Assembly: GCA_914767715.1 (NCBI GenBank)
Contig: OU612074.1
Location: forward strand, 21,688,062-21,748,061
Length of the DNA stretch: 60,000 nucleotides
DNA from: Membranipora membranacea
Lineage: Eukaryota; Bryozoa; Gymnolaemata; Cheilostomatida; Membraniporidae
Direction of reading: 5' to 3'
In this document: piece by piece, positions 1 to 12,284 of the stretch
Numbering within the stretch: position 1 is the stretch's first letter
How the letters are laid out: each line of letters begins with the position of its first letter
Notes under the pieces: model-generated
Databases searched by the model: none
What the model was told of the DNA's origin: nothing
Seen by the model: only the letters and a program-made list of their open reading frames with translations
Program-made: the position numbers and the translations under genes

Positions 1-3000
1 GTTTGGCCACGGTAAAAGCCATTAGGTTTTGACTACAGTATTGAAGTATAACAATTTTAAGTAATTTGTCAATATACTAGCTTCATCATACGTACTCAGG
101 AACAACAGCATCTGTAGTTTGCATACTCATTTAACAGCACAGATCTATTCTTCCTTGTGAAGCGACAATAAAATTAGCAATCCAATTTGAGCAGACATGT
201 TGTGTTCAGTCACAACTAGGAATAATTTTGAAGAAAAAAACGAAGATGGTGGTGGTGGTGATAAGATCTGGCTCATACAACAAAATATTTTGATATTGTG
301 TTATAGGTATTCTTTACATTTTTATAGTAGTGACAGAGACTATAGATATATTATATATATATATATACATATTATCTATAGTCTCTGGTAGTGATGGAAG
401 TGCTGAGGGTAAATGGCTGTATTTATTCCAGTGTTTATTGGCCAATGATTGTATTTTATCATAAAAAGTTCTTGTTCTGGTGACAAATTATTAATACCAT
501 CTTGTGCGGAGAGGTCTTTTACATACACTCACCAATTTTCTTTGTGTTTGAATAACAAGGGGCTGGACAGGGACTGATATCATGCCCAGCGTCCCATGAT
601 TTTTCACATTATTTCATTGAATGGTATATAGTAAACTATGGCTCACAGCACAAACTAATTACGGCATGTCGTCCTATTTAAGTGGGACATATTATTATGA
701 TCAGTGAAGCATAAGCGTTGTCCTGTCTAGGTAGTATATTAAGTCTATGGCTACGCCTCACTAATGTGTCATAGGTGCATATACACAATCATATCGAAAA
801 TTGTTTTGTTTTGGCATATTTCCAACATTCTATAACAAGTAAGCAAATACACAGCATAACATCCAAGTGATGATCTCCATACGAGTAGTTGTGGTTAGAT
901 CATAATAGCGATGAAGCTTACGCTATGAAATATTTTGTGAGCAGTGACATTGAAAAATGTTTGCTTTTGTCTGGCAAACTGTGGTATGATACTATGGGCA
1001 AGCAGTGATCATTAAACCAAGGAGTGACTCCTTGATTAAACTAAGATACCAATCTTCAATCGTCCAAAAAAGAATCAAACAGTCTTCCTACCCGATGATG
1101 GTGTTGCCTTGATGCCAGCCAAGGATGTGGCTAAATAAAACGCACAGCCTAGCAGCAAACAATTAGCGGCAGTCATAGGTATACGTGATAAAAATTACCG
1201 ACCCCCCCCCCTATCCCCTCGTCTAGTCAGACTAACATGCCAAACCTCACGGTAAATCTAAACTACGCGACAAATGATAATCTCTCATATCACCAACTCC
1301 TAACATCAGAGATAACATGACAAAACTAAATCTAATTCAGAACTCGATAATATCGTTGTCAGACACTATAATACTAAGATTTATTTGTTGAATATGGAGA
1401 AAATAGAATAGTGAATATGAAGAGAAAACTATTAATATATTTATATATAATATATATACTTTCAGAGAAAATTTAGCTCAATTACTGACAGTACCTGCAA
1501 ATAAGGAAGTCATGGTAGTATAATAAGTTGCAAAAAAATTTTCACATTTTCATTTAACAAGTTTCATAAGACAGCTAACATCGAGTAAAGAAAACACAGC
1601 CTAATCGCTTGTAGAAGCGTCATCTATGCAACAAAATTTCGGTAACGGGAATAAAACAGAGAGGCAGGCATAGGGAGTGGGAGTCGTTGGAGCAGCTTCC
1701 TGAGATGAAGTCAAGGAGAAGTGTGAAGGCTTTGTATCGGCGATAGATTAATCCATCTCGGTTCAAGCACGGTACTATTTTGTCAAAACGCAATAGGTCC
1801 AGTCAGTCTAAGATGTCCACTGAGATCTCCCATCTATAAAAAAAAACAACACCATACAGAGAATTACCTCACCAGTTTATTCAATGGTGACCAAGAAACA
1901 GAAGGTAAAAACAAATGTTGAAACCATTTTCACGGGTATTGCCCATCAGGCTACACTAGGAGCAACAGGATATCATACTGAAACTCAAAATGCAATTATG
2001 TGCAAAGTGATGTTGTGGCCTTAGCTGAAACAGTACGAGCCAGTGAAATTTTCAAATTAGGTTGCAGTATGTGACTGCTTCAAACAATAATACAAACAAT
2101 ATAAACAATATTATAAATGATGAAGCTATTTAACTTGGGGAAATTCTCTGCTGGTAAACCAAAAAAATATCAGAAATTTAAGTTGCAGTCGGACGTTAGC
2201 AAATCAGCAGCAAAAATGTGTACACTTTCTGTGCTTACGAAATGCAACTCGTATATTCTAAGGTTTAAGTTTGAGGCAAGAGCTGCGCGATATGTTTTTT
2301 TCGTCGTGTTTTATTGACGGCTCTCAATTTCATTGTCCATCATATCTCTCAATCACAGGCACTGTAATGCACAGTCTCAAAGCTTTATTTCCAAGTGGCT
2401 ATTGCTGTTCTGTGGTAAAGTAGGCTACTATCAGAAGCTACATGTTGCTGTATAGTTCTCAAAAAACCCACAGATTGAAGGTAAAGTAATACTTCCGATG
2501 TAATTCTCTCATCTGGCATTATTAAGCAGAGGCATTGAGGCTGCGTATGGCAGCCAGTTTGATTTTTGTATTTCTCAGCTGTGTACTGGCTTGAAGTTGA
2601 TACAGTTATGTCTTACAAGGTCTTGTGAGGTGATTCATTGATAGAAGTGCACTTGTTGTTGTTATGAAATTGATTGAACTAACCACATACTAGACATCAA
2701 ATATTGGTTTAACATCAACTGTAAAATAGGCTAAGATCATAAAGTTTAGCTAGCAATCCTAGAACAATTTTGAGGGTTACAAATGCATTTTTCATATTAG
2801 CTTCTGAGCACAGAGAGTGATAATCCCCTCTTTTTCATGACAGAAATCCTTAGAGGATGGGCTACAAGTTATATAAGTTTCATCCCAGTCAAAGACTGTG
2901 CATAGAAATACTTGAATATAATCGTGTAGTTTTGTTGTCAGAGATTACTTCGGCTGTGAAATGAAAGTGAAAATGTAAGGAACACCTTCACATTTCTGCA

Positions 3001-3907
3001 CACAGTATTTTGTGCATATCGGATCACTCTCAACATGATAAAAATCTCCCCAGCAGCCAGTTAAATTATTTATAAAGTGAAGCACTCAAAGTTAAATAAT
3101 ACCCGGCCTAGCGTCACTCATTCGTAGTAGCTGCATATAAATGTATAAGACAGTGTGTCTATTGACGGAGAGGTGTTACTAAGTTTTATACCCAGCATGA
3201 AAAGAAGGTCAATCGTTGACTGTATTATCTCAGTGTGATCCCTGTTGAACACTGACACAGTGTACTGTAGTAGCCGAAATGTTATTGGAAATGATCAAAG
3301 GATGCCACCAAACTCTCCCCTAATAAACAAAAATGGACCTGCAGGCTCTTTGATTTATGTTTATCATTCAAAAATACTTGTGATGTTCTCTTCTCTGAGA
3401 CAGATAGAGCTACATGGCTTTTGTTCATGGTACCACTGAAACTGAACTAAATTTGTTTTGAATTCCTCAGTTCCACACATTGCTGATAAGCTGATAAGGG
3501 TGCTGTAGTCGGGATTTACAGTGGATTATCTATGTCATGTTAGATTTTTTCCTCCCGAAGGCAGGCGATAATCAATTCATGTTTAAGAATGCTGTCAGGG
3601 TTCCATGAAATGTTAATAAAGTTTTGTTATCGCTGATAGAAACAAAAACGAATTCGCAAAAATGGTTTCTGGAATATTCAGACGCAAAGCCAATTTTTTA
3701 CACTGGAGCTAAGAACATCAATGTGCAGCAGGGACCAAGTTGAAATCTTGACAGAACACCACCATCTGCATCCTACAGACGTGATTGATCACAATAGTTA
3801 AATTGGAAGGGAGTCGTCAATAATATACAGACAATGCCAATTTTTCTAAAATTACCTGTATTGCAATGTTCCCGTTAACCTGGTCACACTATGAAATCCA
3901 GAGAACT
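1..3907. other. Long non-coding stretch, no gene recognised
   Basis: No open frame here looks like a conserved protein, and I found no convincing exon with matched splice phases. The stretch is AT-rich with short simple-sequence runs (TA tract near 350-370, C tract at 1202-1212, TA-rich run at 1430-1460). One palindrome with flanking direct repeats is listed separately. It could hold untranslated or regulatory sequence of a gene to the left, but nothing in the bases shows that. Confidence 0.5.
326..395. repeat. Palindrome flanked by short direct repeats
   Basis: The arms AGAGACTATAGATA (335-348) and TATCTATAGTCTCT (373-386) are perfect inverted copies around a TA-rich loop. The bases just outside repeat directly: AGTAGTGAC at 326-334 and GGTAGTGAT at 387-395, sharing GTAGTGA. 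A near-copy of the same palindrome lies at 18994-19024. The layout is that of a tiny inserted element with a target-site duplication. Confidence 0.6.
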
Positions 3908-4530
3908 GTGTTACACATAAGGCCACGTGAATTTGATATAGCCTGTGATTTTTGTCAGTGGGTGGGGGTGGGCGAGAAGAGAAAAGAAGAATGAGTATAG
4001 GGGGGATCCATCAATGTAATCTCATGATACTTTTTCGATGTGTTTTTTTTCACAGCAACTGGATTAATCACATTAAAGTAAACTGAATAATATGCCCAGC
4101 CATGGAATTGCAAAACCAGCTGATGTAATAATATGTCAATTGAAATGTGATAACGACTAAACCTATACTAATAGTTATTGTTATAGTTATTGGGGGTGGT
4201 GTGAAACTATCAAAAAAGTATTTGGTCTTGAGAGAGCCGAAACGACCATTTTTGTATACTTGATTCACTTTTTGACATGAAGTTGAAAGCAAAATTGACT
4301 GAATTTTTACCACATATGCTGGTTTAATTTCTAATGATACATTACTTTTCCCCACATGGTCTCAGTCGGGTTGCCACGTAGATGTCACTATAATGCATTG
4401 TGATTTGTATAAAAAAAACACATCGAAAAAGGATCATGAGATTACATTGATGGTTCCCCCCTATCTCTTTCACTCATCTCCCACCCACTGACAGGCTATA
4501 TAAAAGTCATGTGGCCTTATGGTGTTACAA
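3908..4530. mobile_element. MITE-like element with long terminal inverted repeats
   Basis: The left arm (about 3908-4055) and the right arm (about 4408-4530) are diverged inverted copies of each other. Both carry, in opposite orientation, an outer GTGTTACA-type end, the segment TAAGGCCACGTG (CATGTGGCCTTA on the right), CAGTGGGTGGG, CATCAATGTAATCTCATGAT and an inner ACACATCGAAAAA. About 350 bp of unrelated sequence separates them. The open frame inside (4068-4355, minus) has no transposase features, so this looks like a non-autonomous DNA transposon. I could not fix the target-site duplication. Confidence 0.65.
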
Positions 4531-4600
4531 GTTACATTAAAATATTCCTATAATAGAGACCAATTCAATATGTGAAAAGATAAGTTGCAGGAGAAAGTAC

Positions 4601-4912
4601 CTCTATGTAACGCCTAGTGTTCCGTAAATCATTAGTGATTGCAGCTGCGCCAGAAGTTCTTCCGCGCCTCATGTCCTCAGCCTAGAGATATATGAAAGAC
4701 CCATCATAGCATTTAAAAATGGAAAAAAAGCGAGAAAACTTAACTAACCATGAAGAAAGTAACGATATGTTCATATAGCATGGATGTCCGAATGATGTCA
4801 ATGCCCTTAACAAAAACATTATGGACACTACCGCTACAAGTCCATAGCCGCCATAAACAAATTGATTTATTCAGGGTCATAAAATAGGTAAGCATCCATT
4901 CAGCAACTTGAG
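4601..4912 (-). other. Two candidate exons of an unrecognised gene (weak)
   Basis: On the minus strand 4749-4912 and 4601-4681 are open, join in phase (donor ATG/GTTAGT, acceptor CTCTAG/GCTGAG) and end at a usable donor GAG/GTACTT. The second would encode a short basic segment, AEDMRRGRTSGAAAITNDLR and onward. I recognise no family, and a second frame of the larger block is also open, so chance is a real alternative. Confidence 0.18.
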
Positions 4913-6053
4913 CTAATGAGTGGCACTGTGAAAAGGGCAGGCTTCGTCCCAAGGATCACAGAACCTGTTTTTGTTAGTTCTTTGTATACATACAGCGAAA
5001 CGGCGGTCTGGCAGCAACAGCTTCACTTCTCAGTTGGATACATCATATTATATGGTGTCAATGCTCGCGTAAAAAAAATGATGACTTTCAATGAATGTTT
5101 AAAACTGGCAACTTGCACATAGAACAACAATTTAATAGTAGGCCTGCGACTGTCATCGTACTTACCATGCTATCGGTACATCCTCTGCTGAACTGATATC
5201 ATCATGTGACTCGAAATGACTGCCTGGTGGTGTATTTATTTAGTAGGAAGAGAACATACATATTTCCTAGCTCGTAAAAGTCGATTCGATCTATGTCAGC
5301 AAGTCAGAATACAATTGTTCTCAATTAATAGCAACTTCCCTATCCAGTTCCCAGTGGTTGCTGCAGCAGCAATTTAAAGTCTTCCCTGAGCTGCCAGCCT
5401 AAATACTGTAGAACGGCTACCACTACTAGACAGTCTTGCATAATAGGCAGAAACAATCACTAGCCTCAATCTAGCATGATCTGCAAGCGTGATCAACAAG
5501 TGCTCAGTGGGCCATGAATTAACACACCGCTTCAATTATAACGTATGCTGCATTCATTAGGCAGGCGAGCTACAATATAAACTATCATTGCAAAAGTAAT
5601 GGCTAGAAAATTTATCGTGAAAAATGGATGTTGGCCACCTATGAAAGCCTGTAACTCCTCTGTTATGGAACCAAATGACATAAGATTAAAAATGTACAGA
5701 AGATAAATATGTTTACTACCATCTGAGAAATATCCATAGTAATGAGTTCATTAGGAAAGAAATTAAATCAGGTGGATTAAAGGCATGTTTTTTGACCCTA
5801 AAAATATCCTTTTTCCCCAAAAGTGATTAAAATTTTGGGTCAACCCTCATGAAAGACAAAATGTACAATGACTCATTGAAAAACCTTTCAAATGATAGCT
5901 CAAATATTCGAATCGGACAACAACTGCTCAAATTATCGCAGGTGGGTTAATCTCCATTGAAGTCTATATGATGCAAAAAAAGCCACAGATCTGACCTTAA
6001 CTACACTGTATCATATCACAGTTATACTGATATCGGTGAGTGGTTATCAGCAT

Positions 6054-7674
6054 TTAATCAGAAGATTTTTCACATATGACATGAATGTTCACCCCGCAAG
6101 CAACATCATTCCAGTAATAGTTATTAGTTGATGTAGTAATACAGTGTTCTGGGGGATCGTCGTCACCATTTGGTTCACCAGGTTCCCAAAAAGCAATGTT
6201 TATTTCCTCCTGTAGCTGGTCATCCCATATCCATCTACCGTTGACCTTCTTACCTCCAATCCAAGAGTACCCATCCCAGGCTAAAATAATACCGTAAGAG
6301 TTTTTTTAAAACAGTTAAATCTATTGAATTTTGTGAGTAGTAATTTGTGAGAAAGTTGTGAGATAAGTCAGGTGTCCATAGTACACACAAATTCGAGTAC
6401 ATACACATACACCTTTTAAAAGGTTGCAGTAGTCTTGTTATGCAACCATTTGGATTTCTCTGAAGTCACAAACCAGATTAGTATTGTTCATTGTATTGTG
6501 ACTGCTGTGAATGCACAACTTTAATAAGACCAAACAACCTGTATTATCTTATTGCCTGTTCTCTGAACAGCGAATTCTCGGGGAATATTTAGTTATAGTA
6601 CAGCATGCCCTCTGTCTCACTGGTACAGTTATGACTAAGAGATAACAGTTGGCGAGTTACCATGGTTACCATGGTTATACACTCTCACTGACCTCCAGCC
6701 TGTTGCTGTTGTCTCAGCCATGCAGCGGAATCTACTGTTCTGAATACTGCGATATGTTCTCCCAGACTCTCACAGTGGTCTTTAGCTTGTGAATAGGTCA
6801 GTTGTAATCTCTCTATTCGCATACATGTATTAGAAAAAGGGTTGAGCTTTCGGAAGCCACTATATCCGCAGTTTGGTGTGTCTAAGATGAGAGCAGAAAG
6901 GACAAAAGTTTATTTTCTTTCTAACTTGTGTTGACCTCTTAAAAGAGCAATGATACTAGAAAACTTGGTACACCCATAGACCTACTATTATTAGTAGGTC
7001 TATGGGTACACCTAGAATCTATTAAAAACTGAGATTTTTTCTATTTAATGACAAAAAACCATATTTGCAGTTTCTTATAAAGGAGGGTTGACATCCCCTA
7101 GTTAATAAACAGGTGCTGACGGGTTGATTTCCTGCAATATGATTATTTAGTAACAAGGATTTTTTATGGGCATATTTCTACCAGCAACTAATTACAATAG
7201 CAAGGATTATTTACCCCCATATTGTGGATGGAAGGCTGCGATTGAGGATTCAGTTCTGGTGAGAGACTCTGTGAAATCATCCCTTATGCTCTGTAGTTGG
7301 GTTGTTTGCCGTGACATCATGCTTAGTTTGAAATCGTCCAACCTTTCTTCCATTTGGAGCAGAGTGCTGTTCAGGTCTTCAATGGATTTCAATTTCCAAC
7401 TAATAATGGTTTCCTCAGCATCGTGTAGGCGGTCATTCAAAAGTTCGAAATCAGATTTCAGTTTCATGTTGATGTGTAATGCATATATTGCTACACATAG
7501 CAACACAAGTACGAGGCCTGAAAGAGAGACAACTACGACTAACAATCTTTTAATTTGCCTCCCATATTTAATCTTCAGATTTGTACCTGGTGGTGGGAGT
7601 GACCTCAGATTGTCAGCTTGCTCATCTATGCACTGATCGACAGTATGTATGTTGTCATAGACCCCTTCTGACAT
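6054..7674 (-). CDS. Type II membrane C-type lectin (EPN-type CRD), three exons
   Basis: Exons on the minus strand: 7674-7215, 6881-6693 and 6280-6054, giving 291 residues; both introns are phase 1. Residues 1-46 are a cytoplasmic tail starting MSEGVYDNI. Residues about 47-69 are a hydrophobic signal anchor (LLVVVVSLSGLVLVLL). Residues about 72-150 are a heptad-like charged stalk, probably coiled coil. The C-terminal lectin domain begins at NCGYSGFRKL and shows the WIGG block, the EPN calcium/sugar motif, a following Glu before the third Cys, WND and a final C-E. EPN plus WND is the pattern of mannose/GlcNAc-type calcium-dependent lectins (family knowledge), so sugar binding is likely. Layout resembles CD209/ASGR-type receptors. 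The gene is head-to-head with a second lectin at 14466. The start Met is the first in the open exon; a further 5' exon is not excluded. Confidence 0.88.
6967..7012. repeat. Palindrome with perfect 8-bp flanking direct repeats
   Basis: The arms CATAGACCTACTA and TAGTAGGTCTATG surround TTAT (6975-7004). GGTACACC occurs immediately before (6967-6974) and immediately after (7005-7012). It lies in the first intron of the 6054-7674 lectin gene. The layout is that of an insertion with an 8-bp target-site duplication. Confidence 0.75.
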
Positions 7675-9231
7675 GTCGGTACCTCAGCAGATCAGTATAT
7701 AATAATATAACCAACTGTTGTCCTGATATGCAGTTGCAAGTGTTACATCTTTGTAACTTGTTCGGCTGCCATGTCTGCATCAAGTTGGCTTGAGATCAAC
7801 TATTTTTGTGAGCCTGCATCAACTAATCCCTGGCTCACAATGCTTGGATTGAATAGAATCAAGTTAATAATATGAGGCAAGAACATTCATATTTCTAATG
7901 TCAATAACTCAATTTGTTTTGTTATTCACTTGATATACCGTTACTTTATTCATTCACATATTGGCAGACTTTGAGCAACCTTTTTCTTTGAATCTAAGCG
8001 ATAACTGCATAGTATAGCATATACTGCATTAAGACTGCACAATACTGCTGCAAAATTTATGAGTGGACAACTTCTTTCTTGCTAGTTCAATAATCCTCTC
8101 ATATCAATGAATGATACAGAAAATTTATTTTAGTAACACAATAACAATAATGCTCATTCCAGGAAAAATATGTCTTACATAAATTGCGTAGTATGGCTCT
8201 GCGTTAGTTCAAGAAGATAAATATTCACTGATTTCATCCTAGTTATTATGAGTTCAGCTCATCTCTCAAGCTTCAAGTAGGCTACGGGTCACCCGGTATG
8301 ACTTCACATGATTACTTTAATTCCCGATGCTGTGTTTAGGTTGATTCCCACAATGCCACCCCCGACAGCGTGCCCAAGCTAAGATTGTGGGGTGGAGAAA
8401 TTTCAATGTGTCATTGTACATAGAGAAGAACAGGTTTTAACCCGGGTTTTCTGTGTGAATTTTCATTTTCACAGAATTAACAAGGTACGAGTAGCAGGTA
8501 TACTCATATGAGGAAATATCTTCCACCTAAGAAATGAGGTAGAAACGCATGCATTTGTGACAATATCAAACAAAGTTTTGTGGGGTCCGGAGACTCGCAA
8601 CCAAATATAATGTACATTTTGGGAAAATGTTTTTTTTCCGCTTGAGACTTTATTGATCTTGCCTTGTACATTGGTACAAGGCTTTTCTATTTTGAATTCA
8701 CTGTGGTCCAGTAAAGTGAGGGTTGAGCTTCTATTACAATAGGGAGAGTCAAACTTAGGAATTAGGTTTGAAATAATTGGCTTTTCAAAGCTATCTCATT
8801 GCTATACCGTGGTGCTTTGATAACGCTTGCAAGCTTCATTGAGTGAGCAGTGAGCTGATCTGACAATCAATTCATTGTTGTGTGCATCCTACAAGAAGGT
8901 TACTTCAGGACTTCATCCTCTATACCACTGAGCAATAATGGGCAAACAGAATGGTCGCTGGAAGGAAAATGAAAAGTTTTACCGCCTCCCTCTCCATTCA
9001 GCTCCTTTAATTTATAATTGTTCACAAAAACTTGATTACAACATCCAAACTAGATTGAAAAATATCCATATGTTTTGTAGAACGGTGTTGTGACTGTAGA
9101 TTCACTATGACAAGTATGACCAGTTTCAAACAGACAGACCAGTCTACTAAAAAAGGAGAGTATACTAGCTCAAACAGAATCCAAAGCTCTGTAAAACCAT
9201 TCTAAGAATTTTTGACAATAACACCTTGTCT
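7675..9231. other. Intergenic, no gene recognised
   Basis: Upstream flank of the minus-strand lectin gene, so any promoter for it should lie here. I see no clear TATA box, exon or transposon. A small hairpin (GCCTTGTAC / GTACAAGGC, 8659-8680) is present without clear flanking repeats. Confidence 0.4.
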
Positions 9232-9236
9232 GATTG

Positions 9237-9333
<97 letters not shown>
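9232..9333. repeat. (GATT)n microsatellite = 3' tail of a non-LTR element
   Basis: About 25 uninterrupted GATT units. On the minus strand it reads (AATC)n directly after the 3' untranslated end (GAATACAAATC) of the retrotransposon listed at 9334-13668. Rex1/CR1-group elements end in short tandem repeats rather than poly(A), so this is best read as the expanded tail of that copy. Confidence 0.8.
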
Positions 9334-9335
<2 letters not shown>

Positions 9336-10034
9336 TGTATTCTATCACTAACTGTAAGAGTTGCGAGAAAAAGGTTGCTGGTACACGTACTCTGCTAAAA
9401 AATAATGAAGTTGCCTTGCATGCAAAAATAGTATTATTAAAAAGTAGTTAAAAAATTGTATTATTAATATAAATGCACATGTGTCTTAAAAAGCAGTCTT
9501 TGCCCCAGGCAGTGCGGTATTTAGGGTGTCTAAGCCGACCTGAGTGAGGTAGTTCTGGATGAAGTGTTCGTCGTCAGTGAATATCTGCATTACACGATTT
9601 TTTAAATGAGTGTTAACTAGAGTGCCGAGATCATAATTAAGCTGTAATCCTAGAGAGGAAGCATCTTTAAATATTTTGCGTATGTCCGTCTTATCTCGTT
9701 GATAAATGACAGGATAGAGGACTGGTAGACAATGAATTATAAGTGAAACAATAAAACTTTTAAAAAGCATGCATGCTAATGGCTTGGTACTCAAATACAG
9801 AAAGTTTTTAATTATATACATTCTTTGATTTGCCTTACGAACAACATTTTGGATGTGGGCTTCAAATCTAGGCTTCTGGTCATCAATCTCAACACCAAGA
9901 TATTTAGTGGTCTCACAGAAAGTGTAACTGATCCGTTAAGTAAAAGGCTAGGGCTGACAGGTCTTTCACGTTTAGTTGAAAATAACATTTCTTTAGTTTT
10001 GCCTGCGTTTAGAAGGAGGTCCAGATCTGAGCAT

Positions 10035-12000
10035 TGGTTGGTTGGTTGGTTGGTTTATTTCGTCACAAACATTAGGTATGCTGCGAGATTGAGTGTTTAT
10101 ACTGTTACATGAGTAGGGAATACCAAAAAGAAACATAAACAAAATGAGTAAATTAAAGTCTGACTTCTAGTAGATTAAAAAATATCTTGCAATATCAAAA
10201 TCAAGTGTCTGAGGAATGGGTCTTTACCCCAGGCAGTTCTGTATTTAAGGCTGCCTGAGGGGAGTTTCTCAAGAAAATTGTTTAAAAAATGTTCGTCATC
10301 ATGTATTATCTGCAGGGCCAGGTTCTTTGTACGTTTTGATATGACTGAATCTAGGTCCCCAATATCAAGACCTAGTCTGTCGCCTTGCTTAAAAAACTTT
10401 CTCAGAGCTTTCTTGTCTCGTGAATAAATACTAGTGAACAAAATAGGTAGGCAGTAGGTTAGAATGGATACAATAAAACTTTTAAATAACATGCAGGCTA
10501 AAGGCTTTGTACTCTGATAATTAAAGGTTCTGATGACAAACATTCTCTGATTTGCTTTGGATACAACATTATTGACATGATCTTCGAAACGTAATTTGTT
10601 ATCAAAGAGAACTCCCAAATATTTAACATCATCACAAAAATCTATTTTCACACCATTTAATTCGAGAGTAGGACTGTCAGGTTTATCTCTCTTAGTGGAG
10701 AAAAGCATCTCTTGGGTTTTAGAAGGATTAAGTAATAAGTCGAGTTCTTTGCATAGACCAGAGATTCTATTGATCTCATTAAAATAATTAGACAAGTCAT
10801 TATTATCAGAGATGCAACCAACAATACAAGTGTCATCAGCATATTTTAAAATAGTTATATTGCTCTGTTCTGACCTAATCCTATTTGTATACACTGAGAA
10901 TAATAGAGGACTGAGGACAGAACCCTGGGGTGTTCCTGTGTTGGTGGTGATTGATGTTGAGAGAATATTGTTTACTATTGTTCTTTGTGTTCTGCCTGTC
11001 AGGAAACTCGACACCCAGTTTGTAACTCTGGAGTCTAGATGTTGCAGTTCTGTGAGGAGATTACTGAAACTGATGATGTTAAATGCAGACGAGAAGTCGA
11101 GAAATAGGCATCTTGCATAGTTGGCAGCTTGAAGGTCTATGTAACAAGTTATTGTGGTAATAAGGCATAATACTGCATCTTGGGTTGATCTTTTAGCTCG
11201 GTAGGCAAATTGGTGATTGTCGAGAGGAGTGTTTTTAACTATATAGCTTTTCAGCAGACGTTCCATTGTTTTACATAAGCAGCTTGTCAGGGCTATTGGT
11301 CGGAAGTGTTTAAGTTGTTTTGGCTTGTCAGTTTTTGGCAGTGGTTTGATGATGGCCGATTTCCATATATTAGGAGTTGTTTGAGAGTCTAGAGAGAAGT
11401 CGCATATATCCCTAATTACAGGCGCTAGTTGGTCAGCACAGAGTTTTAATGCTCTCGGTATCAGACCATCAGGTCCAGCACCCTTTCTAGAGTTGAGGCG
11501 TTTGAGTTGTATCAGAACTGATTTTTCATCTATTATGCAGGGAGGAGCAGTTAGGTTTTTGTAAGCAGGTTGTGGTGGCTGAGTGTCTTGTTTCTCAAAT
11601 CTGGCAAAGAAGTTGTTGAGTTCTTCGGGTTGGAAGTTAATATCTGGTTGTGACTTGGAGTTGCTGGTTGGAAGTCCGCTAACTTTTTTAATGTCGTTGC
11701 AAGCGTTTGCAGGATCACTGGCTAAATGCTGTTGGATTTTTAGGGAATATTCTTCTCTGGCTTTTTTATTTTCTTTTGAGACTTGCTTTTTGAGTTTATG
11801 GTAGAGTTTTTTATTTCCATTTTTGTGGGCGTCATGTTTCTCAACTATCATATCCAGAATGCGCTTTGTAATCCACGGCTTTTTGTTGGCATATTTTTTA
11901 ACTTCCTTTGGTGGTATGCATAGGTCTGTGCAGAAATTAATGTAGTCAATTATCGTTTCAGTCCGCTGGTTGATGTTGTCATTGGCATCTGTGAGATTGA
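10035..12000 (-). mobile_element. Rex1/Babar-like retrotransposon, nested copy B
   Basis: This 5'-truncated copy is inserted in copy A in the same orientation. It starts at about 12000 in the domain before the RT and ends at 10035-10056 in an (AACC)n tail after AAATAA, parallel to the (AATC)n tail of copy A. Its coding frame is intact over its whole length, unlike that of copy A, which shows it is the younger insertion. Confidence 0.85.
10175..11998 (-). CDS. Reverse transcriptase of nested copy B
   Basis: Open frame running from the truncated 5' end (about 11998) to a stop at 10175; a Met at 11851 gives 558 residues. RT motifs in order: RKGAGPDGLIPRALK, KHFRPIALTS, HQFAYRAKRSTQDA, FLDFSSAFNII, NTGTPQGSVLSPLLF, ILKYADDT (the catalytic YADD) and VKYLGVLFD. 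No endonuclease domain is present because the copy is truncated, so it could not move on its own. The family assignment to the Rex1/Babar group of CR1-like elements comes from the NTGTPQG/ILKYADDT style and the short-repeat 3' tail. Confidence 0.85.
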   Translation of the reverse strand, partial: NLTDANDNINQRTETIIDYINFCTDLCIPPKEVKKYANKKPWITKRILDMIVEKHDAHKNGNKKLYHKLKKQVSKENKKAREEYSLKIQQHLASDPANACNDIKKVSGLPTSNSKSQPDINFQPEELNNFFARFEKQDTQPPQPAYKNLTAPPCIIDEKSVLIQLKRLNSRKGAGPDGLIPRALKLCADQLAPVIRDICDFSLDSQTTPNIWKSAIIKPLPKTDKPKQLKHFRPIALTSCLCKTMERLLKSYIVKNTPLDNHQFAYRAKRSTQDAVLCLITTITCYIDLQAANYARCLFLDFSSAFNIISFSNLLTELQHLDSRVTNWVSSFLTGRTQRTIVNNILSTSITTNTGTPQGSVLSPLLFSVYTNRIRSEQSNITILKYADDTCIVGCISDNNDLSNYFNEINRISGLCKELDLLLNPSKTQEMLFSTKRDKPDSPTLELNGVKIDFCDDVKYLGVLFDNKLRFEDHVNNVVSKANQRMFVIRTFNYQSTKPLACMLFKSFIVSILTYCLPILFTSIYSRDKKALRKFFKQGDRLGLDIGDLDSVISKRTKNLALQIIHDDEHFLNNFLEKLPSGSLKYRTAWGKDPFLRHLILILQDIF

Positions 12001-12138
12001 GTGAGATTGATTAGCTATCCTATTTACTTCAGAAAAATAACAATCTAAATCAGAGGAATTACCTATAAGTCCAATCAAACAAGTATCATCAGCATATTTT
12101 AAAAAATGAAAGTTCTGACATCTAGATCTAATTCCATC

Positions 12139-12284
12139 AGGAGAGGTATACACCCGAGGTTGCTGGGGGCTGGAACAATCAACAGTGAAAGCTCCCCCAG
12201 TGGGGCTCGAACCCACAACTCCTGCGGCACTAATCGCCTGGCAGTGAATAGCAAGCGCGCTAACCGATTGCGCCATCTCACCAT
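12139..12284 (-). mobile_element. tRNA-derived SINE copy 1
   Basis: On the minus strand this has a pol III A-box-like GATGGCGCAATCGGTTAGCG and a B-box GGGTTCGAGCCCC about 50 bp further, then a short body ending GGTGTATACCTCTCC. It is nearly identical to 12543-12686. The tRNA-like part does not fold into a full cloverleaf with normal ends, so I call it a SINE head rather than a tRNA gene. Confidence 0.75.

Noticed and set aside
7166-7636. 156-residue plus-strand open frame
   Set aside because: Shadow of the first exon of the minus-strand lectin gene.
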